From Delphinus delphis (taxonomy: Eukaryota; Chordata; Mammalia; Artiodactyla; Delphinidae): a stretch of DNA of 64,000 bases. The DNA is taken from positions 39,018,451-39,082,450 of the forward strand of contig NC_082694.2 in the NCBI RefSeq assembly GCF_949987515.2, given 5' to 3'. A program made the translations under genes and the position numbers. This document shows, in pieces, positions 1 through 14,529 of the stretch. Below the pieces are notes generated by a model, which saw nothing but the letters and a program-made list of their open reading frames with translations, did not search any database and had not been told where the DNA came from. Numbering within the stretch: position 1 is the first letter of the stretch; the number at the start of each line of letters is the position of its first letter.

Positions 1-918
1 AATATAATAATGTTCTGCATGAACTTTAAGTCTTCTAAGTATGTCATTAACTCCAAGTGTACACCCTGACTGTCTCCATTTTCTCTCAAGTAATGACTGC
101 TATTAAAGGCCAATCTGGATTTAGGATCCTGATTCCATTTTCAAGTATTTAGCTCTTGGATAATTCCCCTGTGTCTCATTCCCCTTAAGGACTAAACTCT
201 TAGATAATTCCCTGCACTATCAATTTCTCGCACTATAAGGAATCATCCTGATCAGCATATATAAATATAATCTAGTATCTCCCTTCTTAAAAAAAATCAT
301 TTCTTGAGCCTACCTATCTATAATAGCTACTGCTGAATTTTTCTGCAATCATTCAGAGCAAAACATCTGGAAAAAAGTTGTTTAAATCCAACTGGCCACA
401 TTTCTGTTCTCATCTTACCCTACAGGGTAGCAGCATTCCACACATTTGACCACTTAATCACTTCCTCCTTTTTGAAACCCTCTTTCCTTTTGCCTTCCCT
501 TTGACCCCCTAGCTCCTCCTTCTCAGGCTCCTCACTGGCTCCTCCCTTGTTGAAACTCCAAATGTTGGACAGTCTTTATCAATACTCTCTTGCTAACAAT
601 TAGAAAATAAAATAAATAAAAATAGCTTTTACAATAGCACCAAAAAATTCAAATGCCTAAGAATAAATTTAGTTAAAAAAGGAAAAGTATCTCTCACTAA
701 AAACTATAAAACATTGCTAAAATAAGTGGAGGGTTATACCGTGTTCATGAACTGAAAGACTCAATATTATTAAGATGTCTCTTTCCAAATCTACAGGTTG
801 AATATTAACCCTCAAATCTGCAGGGTTGTGTGTGTGTATGAGAGGGAAAGAAGAGAAAATGGGCAGGCTGATTACAAAATTCATATGGAAATGCAAAGTA
901 TACAAAATGACCAAGACA

Positions 919-1126
919 GGGCTTCCCTGGTAGTGCAGTGGATGAGAGTCCGCCTGCCGATGCGGGGGACATGGGTTCATGCCCTGGTCTGGGAAGATCC
1001 CACATCCCGCGGAGCGGCTAGGCCCCTGAGCCATGGCCGCTGAGCCTGTGCGTCCAGAGCCTGTGCTACGCAAGGGGAGAGGCCACAACAGTGACAAGCC
1101 CGTGTACCGCAAAAAAAAAAAAAAAA
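919..1126 (+). mobile_element. SINE, short cetacean CHR-2-like copy
   Basis: tRNA-derived SINE starting GGCTTCCCTGGTAGTGCAG and ending in a long A tail. It is flanked by a perfect 15 bp target duplication (AAAATGACCAAGACA) at 904-918 and 1127-1141, which indicates a young insertion. Confidence 0.93.
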
Positions 1127-1384
1127 AAAATGACCAAGACATCAATCTTGAAGGAAGGCAAAGCTGGAGAATTCAGATTACTAGATACCAAAAAACATTA
1201 GAAACCTACTGTACTTAAGACAGTGTGCTACTGATAAAAGTACAGACAAAGAAATGAACAGAACAAAATGGAGAATTCAGAAAGAGACCTCACACGTATA
1301 GTCTCCTGATTTACAGTAAAGGTACCACTGCAATTCAGGGGAGAGCATATGGTATTGCTAGGAAATCTCATTCACTTCCATGGT

Positions 1385-2035
1385 TTCAAACCTCACCTAC
1401 TCTTATATTTCTATTTTAAGCCCTGACCTCTGACCTAAACTTCAGACTTACATATCCAACTAGCTCCTTGCCATCCTACCTGTGTGTCCAAGAAGTATAT
1501 TAAATATATTAAATAATCTTAACAAGACCCAAACCCATCTCCTGATTCCCCTCACCCCAGTCATTGCCCTCTCTATTAATGAAACTAGCACACTTAGTTG
1601 CTCAACCTTAAAACCTAGTAATTATCCTAAAATACTTTCTCTCTTGCCACATCATTCCATTTGAAAATCTGTCAAATCTTTCTATTAACATATTCTGAAT
1701 CCATCTACTTCCTTCAAGCTCCCCTGCCTCCACTCTAGTCCAAAGCCTTTCATCTCTCACTAGACTGCTGCACTAGACTTCTAACAGGTCTTGCTTCTTA
1801 TATTCTTATAGTCTATTCTCCACACAGAATAGACTGAGCTCTTAAAAACAAATCAGATCATGCCGCTCCTCTGCTTCCATTCCACCTAGAATAAAGTATA
1901 CACTCCTTGCTATGACTTAAACAGCCCCTAAGTGCTGCTGACCTCATCTCATATCACTCTTCCCCTTTATACTAAGGCCTGTCTTAATAATTTTTAACAT
2001 AATTCACCACCACAATCTGCTTATATGTGTCTTAT
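1385..2035 (+). mobile_element. L2-like LINE fragment
   Basis: C/T-rich, degraded sequence with the phrasing of the 3' half of L2 ORF2 and its tail, for example the stretch meaning 'aaatcagatcatgccgctcctctgct' at about 1849-1876. No open frame survives. Boundaries are approximate. Confidence 0.55.
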
Positions 2036-2116
2036 TCAGCGTAACCAATTTAATTACTAATTTTTACCTGAGCCACTGGCTCAGGATGTATTTTACTTCA
2101 TTTAAAATAAAATGGA

Positions 2117-2322
2117 GGGCTTCCCTGGTGGCGCAGTGGTTGAGAGTCCACCTGTCGATGCAGGGGACGTGGGTTCGTGCCCCGGTCCGGGAAGATCCCA
2201 CATGCCGTGGAGCGGCTAGGCCCGTGAGCCATGGCTGCTGAGCCTGCGCGTCCGGAGCCTGTGCTCCACAACGGGAGAGGCCACAACAGTGAGAGGCCCG
2301 CGTACCGCAAAAAAAAAATAAT
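2117..2322 (+). mobile_element. SINE, short cetacean CHR-2-like copy
   Basis: Near-consensus compact SINE ending GTACCGC plus A tail. It has a perfect 13 bp target duplication, AAAATAAAATGGA, at 2104-2116 and 2323-2335. Confidence 0.93.
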
Positions 2323-2436
2323 AAAATAAAATGGAAATAGATTTCTAAATATATTCTAAATATAGAATTTTTACTAAAATGAAATAGAAATAATACATTT
2401 CTTCTAATAGGAACATTACTTTTAAAATTAAATTTA

Positions 2437-2568
2437 GGGACTTCCCTGGTGATCCAATGTTAAGACTCTGTGCTTCCATTGCAGGGGGTGCAGGTTCGAT
2501 CCATGGTCAGGGGACTAAGACCCACATGCCGTGCGGTGCCACCAAAAGTTTTAAAAAAATAAATAAAT
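2437..2568 (+). mobile_element. SINE, older short CHR-type copy
   Basis: Starts GGGACTTCCCTGGTGATCC and retains the B-box-like GGTTCGATCC. The imperfect flanks AAAATTAAATTTA and AAATTAAAATTTA suggest an older insertion. It ends only about 22 bases from the splice donor of the 2591-2751 SANBR exon. Confidence 0.88.
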
Positions 2569-2589
2569 TAAATTAAAATTTAAAAATTA

Positions 2590-2751
<162 letters not shown>

Positions 2752-4195
2752 CTAAACAAAAAACACAACAGAAAATGAATATTGAAGACAGTAGCATAAA
2801 GGATAATGTCATATCAATACTTTTCAAAGATAAGATTCATTAAAAGCCTAATCCATGTATTGCTACACAATAACTTAGTTCTGCCTATTTGGGTTAATCT
2901 ACACTGTTCCAAAGTGGTCTAGCAGGTCAAATTTGTACAAACATAGCTAGAAAAATAATTTTCACACTTCTCAGAATATTTCAAACGATAATGTAATGAA
3001 CATCTTTCATGACTGTGGCAGATACAAATTTTAGTCCACAAACTCAAGGGTACAAGGTATGTGACTTCCTATAACTAAACTTAGTGATAATTTTAAGCCT
3101 CTGTTTCTCTGAGTGGCAGAAACACAGTTTCAGTCACTTCAGGGTTTTCTCAGTTGTGTTGTGCTTGCTCTCTGACTTTCTTCCCCTTTCTTCACTGTGA
3201 GATGTATTTATTTATTTTTTGAGGTAGATTTGGGTTTTGGGGAAAAACAGCAATGGTTAATTATGCATTCTTCTAAATATTTTGCTATGGCATAAAAATC
3301 ATCCTTTAGGGCTTAGATTTCAAAAATCAAAACTCAGAGACTCTTTTAGTCTCTGCTTTTTTTCTATAACCCTCCCCTGAAGCAATAAATACCAACAACT
3401 GAAAGGAGAGGGACTAAGGAGTACAAAGAATACAGGGAACTAATAAAACTTCAAACAAATAAACTTCACATCTGTTAACACAGCAAAGGGGTATTTTGCT
3501 CTGCTTAGTTTTACCAGAGGTTAAAAGCAAATATTCATTTAAATGTTAATTTAAACCACAAAAAACATATAAAAAACATTTGAACCATAAAGAAATTTAT
3601 TAAATAAAAGGTAAAAGAAGAAAAACAAATATACTTAATGTTACAGCTTGATATGTATATGTATATATTATGCTTTTATGTTTTATCAACTATTCTTAAA
3701 CAACAGACATGAGCATGTGGTTTACACATACAAAATTACATTTTTTAGTAGTTGGGTATTTGTTCTTAATTTGCTGAACTATAAATGAAAGACACAAATA
3801 AGTAAAACATGCTTAAACCAATTACTTTAATAGTAAAACAAATGTATTCCAATTAATTTTCATTTAATTTGGTTTCAGAGCAAAATCCCTTTTGGGGTAA
3901 AATTAATTCTGTTTAGTTTCACCTAATGCAACAGCTAACTCCTCCCTTGAGGATAAATTGTTTGTTTTATAGGCATCATATACTAACGATACATAGTAGC
4001 CTTAACAATAGCCTTCCCAATAGAACAAAGTACCTCCAAACACCAGCAGTATATTCTAATGAATCACACTCTTGAATTAACAACTACTTCAGGAAGATGT
4101 CTTAGAATTTTCTAGATACTTGAAGGAAACATCAAGTTATATGTTAAATCAAGTATGGGTGAATAAAAGAGCTTGAATCTCTTATTAATACTTAC
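2752..4195. other. SANBR intron
   Basis: About 1.4 kb of AT-rich intron. I see no recognisable mobile element, RNA gene or open frame in it. Confidence 0.6.
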
Positions 4196-4254
4196 TAATG
4201 AATCCATTTTCAAAAATTCTGAAGAAATAAGAATCGAAATGACATTTCCTGGCT
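4196..4254 (-). CDS. SANBR: SANBR coding exon, BTB C-terminal part, residues ~224-243
   Basis: Small 59 nt exon, too short for ORF detection. It was found by translating between an acceptor (TTTTAG at about 4260-4255) and a strong donor GTAAGT at 4195-4190. It encodes EPGNVISILISSEFLKMDSL; the E codon is split with the upstream exon, whose last base is G. The pattern is typical of the late helices of a BTB/POZ fold, where ISILISSEFLKM leads into a conserved helix before VEQCIQYC in the next exon. Phases of all three neighbouring exons agree. Confidence 0.92.
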
Positions 4255-5559
4255 CTAAAAAAAAAAGAGAGAAAAATTAAATTCTCCTTTGGATTTGTAC
4301 CTCAATCTCCTTAGAACAGGCCCTTCTCACCTTAAAAGAGGATGTTACTTTAATAAGAACAATTTAATAAAACCTTACTATGGCTTATATACATGAAAGA
4401 AAGAAAATGCAATGTTAAAACTTACAGTGTAGAGAAAATGCATAGTAAATTTGCCTTGGAATTAGACTCATATCAAGTAAAAAGACTCCAGCTAAAGATA
4501 TGATATATGCAAACTTCTCCTTAACTAAACCAGGGAAAAAGATAATTAAAGTTGTGAATATAACTCATCACACAAAAATGACAGTGAAGCTACTTCAAAT
4601 GTGGTTCAAATGATTGTTATGAACAAATACTTAATTTAAAAGATTCTGAAAGATAATATAAAATTTACTATTGCAGAAATGCAAAATTACTTCCTAAAGG
4701 CAGACTTCGGAGGCACAACCAGGGAAAGGCGGATGCCGGCTGATGCTATCTATCATTTTAGTAAAACATCTTCAGTCATCTCCCATGAGGTATATTTTTA
4801 AGAAAAAGAAAAAAACTGTGATTTTTACCATTATAGTACTAAGACAATCCTCCTAAATAAAGGACTATGCAGGCAATGATTAAAATAAGTAATCCCAATC
4901 TTTCCTTAAGTAACAATTCTAGATTAAAGGTTCTCAAAGAGCAATGGTAAAGGGAGGAAGGAGCTGGTGAAAAAGTTCCTCAGGAAAACATAATATAACC
5001 CATTCCAATTAAGACACAAGGTCTGGATTATCAGCAATTTAATTAAGAATTTTGGTAGTTTTCCTAGTTAGAATAAAGATTGCTTTTATAAAAGCTTACA
5101 TTTGTAGCCACTGATTTAATGTCCAAGATTACAGAGACACCAGTTTTGCACCACTTTTTTAACCTGTACTATGTTCTTAAACATACTAGGTCAAACAGTA
5201 ATTTTTTTCTCTCTACGTATTTTGATTTTTATTTCACACATACATATCTGCATGGTCTGGAATCTCTGGGCTCTGACTGGTTGAAAATTTTGAGTTAGCA
5301 ATTTTGTAATTTTAAGGACCATTAGAAACCTTTTTTATTAATTTGGTCACAAAAATGTATTAAATTATGAACTTCCTCAGAAGACTTCCTATATACTGTC
5401 AGTATAGGTTTATTTACAACAAGAGTCTAGAAATATTTTGCTACTACTGTAAACTGCAATTCTCATGCACAGAAAGACTTCATTAAACCACCAGTGTGAT
5501 TTCCTACACAAGTCAATGCCCCAAAAAGATTACTTAGTAATTAGTCTTCTGATCCTCTA

Positions 5560-6422
5560 GAACACTGGTTCTCAAACTTTTGCTCTCAAGACCCCTTTAA
5601 AAAAATCTTAAAAACTGAAATTCCTGGAGAGCTTTTGTTTATGTGGGTTATATCTATCAGAATTTACCATATTGGAAATTAAAACAGAAATTTAAAAAAA
5701 ATATTCATTTAAAAATAATGAACTAATTACATATTAACATATTTTATGAAAAATAACTATATTTTCCAATAGAAACAAAAAATAGGTGAAAATAACACTG
5801 TTGGACATTTTTTTATAAATCTCTTCAATGTATGACTTAAGGGAAGACAGCTAGATTCTCTTGTATCTGTTTCCACAGTGAATTTGTGAGTAGTCTTTCT
5901 TAAAGGTTAGTTGCAATGGGAATTGAAATCATATCAATGAACTTTTCCTATTCTGCTATCTCAAATCCACTGATTTATCTTGTACTTTGAGTGGACCTTC
6001 AACCCATGCATGATTTTTTTTAACATCATGCATTGGTCATTAGGAAGACATTGGTTCACTGAGTTATGCAAATCTTCCAAATGTTGAAACATTTCATTGC
6101 ACAATACACACACACACACACAAAATCTCACCAGTCTCATCAGAAACATCTTTAAATATTGAGGAACTGTCAAGCACATGCAAGCAGATACAAGTTTTCC
6201 AATACTCTAAGTCTCACTTGAAAGCTTGAATTTTATCAGTGGCAACAAATATTGTTAGTTGTATCCCTTTAATTGACTGGCTCATTGAATTCATTTTCAA
6301 GAAAATATTTGTCTGGGGAGTTCCCTGGTGGCCTACTGGTTAGGATTCTGGGCATTCACTGTCGTGGCCTGGGTTCAATCCCTGGTCAGGGAACTGAGAT
6401 CCTGCAAGCTGCATGGTGTGGC

Positions 6423-6453
<31 letters not shown>

Positions 6454-7030
6454 AAGAAAATATCTGCCAAATGCCTAAGTCTGAATAACCATAACTTGTC
6501 AGCCATTCTTCCAAGTAAAAATGGTTTCGTAAAAAAGCAGCTAGTTTGCAACTCAAGCAACTGTACAAATAAATGCTTTTCCTTCAGACAGCCATCATAC
6601 TTTGGTGTGCAGCAGGAATGCACTTCCTGTGTCATTACACAGAATATCAAAACGATGTATACTCAAGAGTCAAGAGTTAATAAAATTAGTAATTTTTACT
6701 GCCTCATCAAGGATATTCTTAAGTGAAAATGTTTTTTTGTTTTCTTTTTTCCTATGAGCACGTGGTGTTGAAGAACACAGTGACCACTAAGACAGTGTGA
6801 TGCTCCTTCCTTGATGTGTGCTAAAGCTCCAACAGTTTTATCCTCCATTACTTCTGCACCATCTGAACAAATGTCAACACAGAGAGAAAGACAAGCAACA
6901 TACTGGCATTATTAAGCAGATTCTCTTGACCTTGTGGATCCTCTAAAAGGATCTTTAGGACTCCAGTGGTCGGTCACTGTACCATACAGTGAAAATAGGT
7001 GATCTAGAGACCTGTCCATTTGCCATAAAT
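5560..7030 (-). mobile_element. hAT (Charlie-like) DNA transposon relic with transposase remains
   Basis: The left end reads ACTGGTTCTCAAACTTTTGC, the usual inverted-repeat end of mammalian hAT/Charlie elements. Minus-strand translation gives hAT transposase C-terminal patterns in broken frames: KLWLFRLRHLADIF at about 6545-6470 and NQCLPNDQCMMLKKIMHGLK at about 6066-6000. The coding relic is split by a SINE at about 6315-6453. Stops and frameshifts are frequent, so it is long dead. I could not find the right end with confidence. Confidence 0.7.
6315..6453 (+). mobile_element. SINE inside hAT relic
   Basis: Starts GGAGTTCCCTGGTGGCC and ends in A tail plus a short GA repeat. The flanks AAGAAAATATTTGTC and AAGAAAATATCTGCC (6454 onward) form the target duplication. 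Confidence 0.9.
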
Positions 7031-7130
7031 TCACTATAATTGGCTTACAAAGGGTGAGGTATCAGTTTCCTAAAAGGTGATTACTAATCTGAGCATAAAT
7101 ACTAATGTTTGAACAATTTTCCACATTTCA

Positions 7131-7442
<312 letters not shown>

Positions 7443-8276
7443 TCATAAAAAATGTTACACAGAAATGAAATTATTAGAATTTTAGAAGAGGAGCCAATAA
7501 TATTGACATTTATTGGAAGTATGAGAACAAGATATTTTTCAAGGTTTTAATCACACATCAGTTTTACAGGGTTTGACATTCAGAAGTTTTCATAAGTGTC
7601 TTGCTAACATGATCTGTATCTGAAAATTGACTAATTTTAGTTAAGCTATTGATTTAATAAAACAAAAATATTTTTACCACAGAACTTATTATAATTTACA
7701 GGGTTTTAAATTTATTTTCAAATTATAAGTTAATTATAATGTTTTTAAAAATACCAATTCACAAAGAAAAATTAAATTATACATTCTAATTCTTGTGAGG
7801 AACATAAAACAGCACTTTTACATGGTAATGGGTATGGGATGGAGATATAGATTAAATACTAAAATTTTCTTACTATTAATAAATAGGAAAAACAGTTAAA
7901 ATTATTCATTGAAGTATCAAAAAATTAGCATAGCTACTTTATTATTTTTAACAGCAAGAAAGCTTGTTTCTAGGCATTCAATAAATATAAATTAGTAAAT
8001 GTGGTTAAAAAATTCTTAAGACTACAACATGCTTATTTACATATTTAAAAAACAATTTAAGAATAAGTTTAGATGATGCATCAGAAAGATTGCTTCAAAA
8101 ATTCTATACTCCTTGAATTTATATGCCCTTGAAAATTACATCACCACAAAAAGAAACACTAGTGTGATCCATAACTGCCTTCATGTCATTACAAAAGGAA
8201 GAGATTAGATAGGAAGTGACAGACTACCCTATAATATGAATTTAATGTGTGTTTAATTGAACTTCAAAAAATTTTA

Positions 8277-8575
8277 GGGGCTTCCCTGGTGGCGCAGTGG
8301 TTGAGAATCTGCCTGCTAATGAAGGGGACACAGGTTCAAGCCCTGGTCTGGGAGGATCCCACGTGCCGCGGAGCAACTAGGCCCGTGAGCCACAACTACT
8401 GAGCCTGCGTGTCTGGAGCCTGTGCTCTGCAACAAGAGAGGCCAGCGATAGTGAGAGGCCCGTGCATCGCGATGAAGAGTGGCCCCCACTCGCTGCAAAT
8501 AGAGAAAGCCCTTGCACAGAAACGAAGATCCAACACAGCAAAAATAAATAAATTTTAAAATTTATTTAAAAAAAA
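8277..8575 (+). mobile_element. SINE, long CHR-type copy
   Basis: Begins GGGGCTTCCCTGGTGGCGC and continues through the extended 3' region (CACAACTACTGAGCCTGCG, GTGGCCCCCACTCGC, AGAGAAAGCCC), ending in an AAATAAATAAA tail. It is diverged from consensus. Confidence 0.9.
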
Positions 8576-8851
8576 TTTTTTAATACAGAGAAATTACATT
8601 TGAAACAAAACTGGCTACAGAAAAAGGATTAATAATCAATGCTCTGTCAAAGTCAAAGGAATTTAAGTAACTTTGCAAGTTGTTCTTTCAAAGAAATTGT
8701 GGTCAAAATATAAACAGGTAATGGCTGGTATAATGAAGTATGAAATTTCTGTGGCTTTTTGGGGCACAACATGAAATTAGATAATCCTAATTAATTTATC
8801 AGATAAATTTTTGTGCCATACCCAAAACCTATCAGTTAAAAATCTATGTGA

Positions 8852-8956
8852 GGGCGGCTTCCCTGCAGTCCAGTGGTTAAGACTCTGTGCTTCCAATGCA
8901 GGGGGCGTGGGTTCAATCCCTGGTCAGGGAACTAAGCCACGTGGTACGGCCGGAAA
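8852..8956 (+). mobile_element. SINE, very short CHR-type copy
   Basis: Starts with GGGCGGCTTCCCTGCAGTC and contains GGTTCAATCCCTGG. The target duplication AAAAATCTATGTGA occurs at 8838-8851 and again right after the tail at about 8958-8971. Confidence 0.9.
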
Positions 8957-9000
8957 AAAAAATCTATGTGAATAAACTAAAATTCACTAAACTATAAAAG

Positions 9001-9395
9001 GGTGAATTTTTTAATTGTGGTAAATACACATAACATAAAATTTGCCTTTTTTTTTTTTTCGGTACGCGGGCCTCCCACCGATGCGGCTCCCCCCGCCGCG
9101 GAGCACAGGCTCCGTACGCGCAGGCCCAGCGACCACAGCCCACGGGCCCATCCGCTCCGCGGCATGCGGGACCCTCCCGGACCAGGGCACGAACCTGCGT
9201 CCCTCGCATCGGCAGGTGGACTCCCAATCACTGTGCCACCAGGGAAGCCCCAAAATTTGCCATTTTTAAATGTACAGTTAACTGGCAGTAAGTGCACTCA
9301 TATTGATGTGCAATTATCACCACCATCCATCTCCAGAACTTTTCAAAAGGATAAATGTTATGGTATGTGAATTATATATCAATAAAGCTGTTATA
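9001..9395 (+). mobile_element. L1M-like fragment split by a SINE
   Basis: The two halves, TTAATTGTGGTAAATACACA at about 9011 and the section with CACCACCATCCATCTCCAG at about 9319, are adjacent in a very common ancient mammalian L1 sequence. A minus-oriented SINE splits them. Confidence 0.5.
9047..9251 (-). mobile_element. SINE, short cetacean CHR-2-like copy
   Basis: Reverse orientation: poly-T, then GGTACGCGGGCC, ending CCACCAGGGAAGCCCC. The host words AAAATTTGCC lie at 9037-9046 and 9252-9261. Confidence 0.92.
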
Positions 9396-9999
9396 AAAAA
9401 CTATCAGAACAGAAAATATACAAAGGAGCTTTTAGAGATGATGAAAATGTTCTTTATCTTCATTGGTTATATGGCTAAAACTCATCAAAGTGAATACTTA
9501 AATATGTGCAGTTTATTGTATGTAAAATACACAAAACAATACAAAATTATCAAAACTTGCATTATACTGAAAGATGTATTTTAATTTTTAAATATTTCTA
9601 CAATGAGTAATTATATTCAAATAGTTCTAAAACACACATCCAGTTTCTTTAATAAAGTTGGAGAACTAATGGCAGAGACTTTTCTTTGGGTTTTAAAATT
9701 CACTTTTCAAAATTTTATGTTAATAGATGTTATTTCTAATACTTACAAGATGAAAATGAATTTTTAAAGTGGAAAACTGTTGTCCAATTTATAAGTTATA
9801 TGAATAAGCCATATGTTTACCTATCAGGCAATTGTTTATAGTTCAACACATCAACTACCCTCATTTCAATTATTTCAGCAATTGCATAATGTGAAATTCC
9901 TAAATTATGGTAACTGATATATAAAATTAGCAATCATATTTTTATAATTTAAAGTTGATATTCATATTAAAGCTTATCTAGCAAAGAACCAGCCTCCTA

Positions 10000-11168
<1,169 letters not shown>

Positions 11169-12134
11169 TTAGTCTCTTGGGTAACATCTAGAAAATTAGC
11201 GCACATTTCAATACATGAAAGCCTCTGACTTACTTTTTTTTTTAAAATTCAGGGTAGTTCTTAAAAAAATATGCTTTAACTCAAAGGCATAATGTACTTA
11301 TGCTTTTGTAGAAAAATGAAGAATGCCTTTATCAACCATATTTCCCCACGGTCTACGTCTATCATCAGTTGATAATTTTAATAATTTAGTTAAAAACTTG
11401 GCTTTTATTTTCACACTGAATTTCCACCAGGAACAAGACCAAATTCTAACCTTCAAAGAAAAAAAAAAAAGTATCTGAGTTGTGACACTAGATCTTCTTT
11501 ATTAAAATAATGAGTCTTTGTTCTTACTAACAGTGAGGTTCACCATGCACAAAATACTGTAGTAACACTTCACGGCCACATATTTGGGCAGTTTGTTCTA
11601 GAACAGTGTTTTCCCTTAACCCATTGTTAGTCACGGAATCAATTTAGAAAAGTCCAGATTAGCAACTAAAAAAAAAGAAATAAAATACAATAGATTAGAA
11701 AATATCAAGAGTGCATTAAGCATAATAAGGCTAAGTAGTCCTTCACGAAAATGTCATTTCTAAGTGTGTACTACGTCACAACATAAAATGCCTTCCTTAA
11801 TGTGGGTCTTGGTCAAACAACACTTCTATAGCATTCATGTTTAAATCTCCATCAGTAGCAATGTGGGTGGCAAACTGCATAGCAGACCAAGTAATCTGGG
11901 AGGTGCAAAAGGAGAAAAATATATATCACGTATACACGTATATATTAAGTGAATAATGCATTGGGTATGTCATCATTCATTTATTACACAAAAATTTATC
12001 AAGTGCCCACTAGATATTAAGCACCGTTTTCAGAAAAGATTGTTTACTAATAGTACTATAGTACTATTACTACAAAGAAATCCCTATTCAAGGCTTAGTC
12101 CTTTGAAAATGCATTTAAAAGACACGTAAGTGTA

Positions 12135-12264
12135 GGACTTCCCTGGCGGTCCAGTGGTTAAGACTCCATGCTTCCACTGCAGGAGGCATGGGTTTGATCC
12201 CTGGTCAGGGAACTAAGATCCCACATGCTCCATGGTGCAGCCAAAAGAATAAACAAAAACAAAA
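12135..12264 (+). mobile_element. SINE, short CHR-type copy
   Basis: Starts GGACTTCCCTGGCGGTCC. The flanks AAAAGACACGTAAGTGTA (about 12117) and AAAAGATACATAAGTTTA (about 12267) are a diverged target duplication. Confidence 0.9.
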
Positions 12265-12574
12265 CAAAAAGATACATAAGTTTAGACTAAAATATTATAC
12301 TCAGTATGTATGCCCACCTCTTTAAGCAAAGTCTTAAAATTAAATAAAAATAATTAATATGATAAATGAGAAACAGAAAATATTTTTTGTATGAGGACTG
12401 AAAAAAGCAGTGATGAAGGCCTGGCAAAGAAAAAAAATGCTGTAATGATTAGAAGAATGTACAGGTTCACAGGTACATCTATAGGATAAAGAATATAAGT
12501 GATTTAACTGAATCCATTTTTCCTACAAAATGAGTTTATTTTTTGTAACAGTGAAAGTGGTTAGGTAGGCTTTT

Positions 12575-12876
12575 TTTTAAAATATAAATTTATTTTATTT
12601 ATTTTTTATTTTTGGTTGCATTGGGTCTTTGTTGCTGCCAGCGGGCTTTTCTCTAGTTGAAGCAAGCAGGGGCTACTCTTCATTGTAGTGCGCAGGCTTC
12701 TCATTGCGGTGGCTTCTCTCATTGCGGAGCGCAGGCTCTAGGTGTGCAGGCTCAGAAGTTGTGGCGCACTGGCTTAGTTGCTCCGCGGCACGTGGGATCT
12801 TCCGAGACCAGGGCTCAAACCCATGTCCCTTGCATTGACAGGCGGATTCTTAACCACTGTGCCACCAGGGAAGCCC
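12575..12876 (-). mobile_element. SINE, long CHR-type copy
   Basis: Reverse orientation, ending CACCAGGGAAGCCC. It has a perfect 13 bp target duplication, TAGGTAGGCTTTT, at 12562-12574 and 12877-12889. Confidence 0.92.
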
Positions 12877-12980
12877 TAGGTAGGCTTTTAAACTGTAGAT
12901 TCTTCTGATATCTTTTAGGTAATGCTTATAGCTATATTGGAAACTGAATGTAGGTTTATCTTATTTAACAAAGCTTACAA

Positions 12981-13010
12981 CAATTTCTAACAATTTCTAA
13001 CAATTTCTAA
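12981..13010. repeat. Tandem repeat, 10 bp unit x3
   Basis: CAATTTCTAA three times without error, followed by degenerate copies (AACAATTTCTTACAACAATTTC) to about 13037. Confidence 0.9.
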
Positions 13011-13174
13011 TATAACAATTTCTTACAACAATTTCATAATATTATTATGAAATAATAAAATTATGAAACCTGAATATTTGAAATGAACACATGATTGCTT
13101 AAACAAAATGCAAGTGAACTGTGAATAATTTAAAGTACATTGTTAAATCTTCTTTTGTGTTTAAGCAAAAATTA

Positions 13175-13815
13175 CATGATATCTATATGCAAAAGAAAGG
13201 TTGGACCCCCTACCTCACATCATATAAGAAAATTAGCTCAAAAGAGATCAAAGACTAAGTATAAGAGCTAAAACTATAAAATTATTAGAAGGCAATATAG
13301 GTAAAAATCTTCATGACCTTGGTTAGGTGATAGTTTCTTAAACACTAAAAACACAAGCAATGAAGAAAAATTAGATATACTAGGCTTCAATAAAATTTAA
13401 AACTTTGTACTTCAAAGGACACCATCAGGGAAATGAAAAGACAGTCCACAAAATAGGAGAAAATATTTGCCAATCACATATCTGACAAGGGACTTGTATC
13501 TAGAATACATAAAGAACTCTTACCACTCAATGATAAAAAGACAACGCAATTGAAAAATGGGCAAAGGATATGAATAGACATTTCTCCAAAGAAGCTCTAT
13601 AAATGGCCTATAAGCACATTAAAAGATGGTCAACATCATTAGCCATTAGGAAAATGCAAATCAAAATCATAATGAGTTAACACTTCACACACGCTAGGAT
13701 GGCCATAATAAAAAAGACATAATAAAAGTGTTGGCAAGGATGTGGAGAAATTGGAACCCTCATACATTGCTGGTGAAAATATAAAATGGTATAGTCACTT
13801 TGGAAAAATCAGATA
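13175..13815 (+). mobile_element. L1 ORF2 3' fragment
   Basis: Recognisable degraded 3' part of L1 ORF2: TTAGAAGGCAATATAGG, ATTTGCCAATCACATATCTG, AAATGGGCAAAGGATATGAA, CATTTCTCCAAAGAAG and GGATGTGGAGAAATTGGAAC occur in the standard order. No continuous frame. Confidence 0.85.
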
Positions 13816-13965
13816 CATTATTTTAGCTAAGGTAAATGCTTAACTAGAAAATTTTAATTCATCCTTTCTCTACTTCCAATATACCAACAGGTCAACTTCA
13901 AAATGAAAAAAAAAAATCCAGAGATTAAGAGAATATTCAAGAAACTTTAAAAATATATAATTTTT

Positions 13966-14305
13966 GGGACTTCCCTGGTGGTCCAGTGGTAAAGAATCCG
14001 CCTTCCAATGCAGGGGACGCGGGTTTGATCCCTGGTCAGGGAACTAAGATCTCACATGCCATGGGGCAACTAAGCTTGCACGTCACAACTACTGAGCTTG
14101 CGCACCTCAACTAGAGAGCCTGCATGCCACAAACCACAGAGCCCACGCACCCTGGAGTCTGCATGTCACAACTAGAGAAGGGAAAACCCACACGCCGCAA
14201 CGAAAAGATCCCATATGCCTCAACAAAGACCCTGCGTGCCGCAACTAAGACCTGACACAGCCAAAAATAAATTAAATAAATAATAAATAAACCTTAAAAA
14301 AATAT
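13966..14305 (+). mobile_element. SINE, long CHR-type copy
   Basis: Starts GGGACTTCCCTGGTGGTCC, with repeated CACAACTA...AGAGAGCCTGC modules in the 3' half and an AAATAAATAATAAATAAA tail. Confidence 0.9.
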
Positions 14306-14529
14306 ATATATAGTTTCTTTTTGTTCATCAGATAGTAAAACAATATTGAAAATAAGTCAGTACGGAACAGTCAATAGGATTAGATAGAGAGATCAATGGA
14401 TTAGAATGGTAAGTCGAGAAATAGATCTGAAGGTAAAATTTCAAACCAGTAATGAAGAATGGACTATTCAATAAATGTTGAGACAACTAACTAGTCATTA
14501 GGAAAAAAGTTAAAACTAAAAAAATTCCA

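Noticed and set aside
717..1145. 142-residue open frame with hydrophobic look
   Set aside because: It is the reverse translation of a SINE and its A tail (the poly-F run is poly-T). Similar frames occur at every SINE.
12981..13037. CRISPR-like repeat
   Set aside because: A 10 bp direct tandem repeat without spacers in a vertebrate genome.
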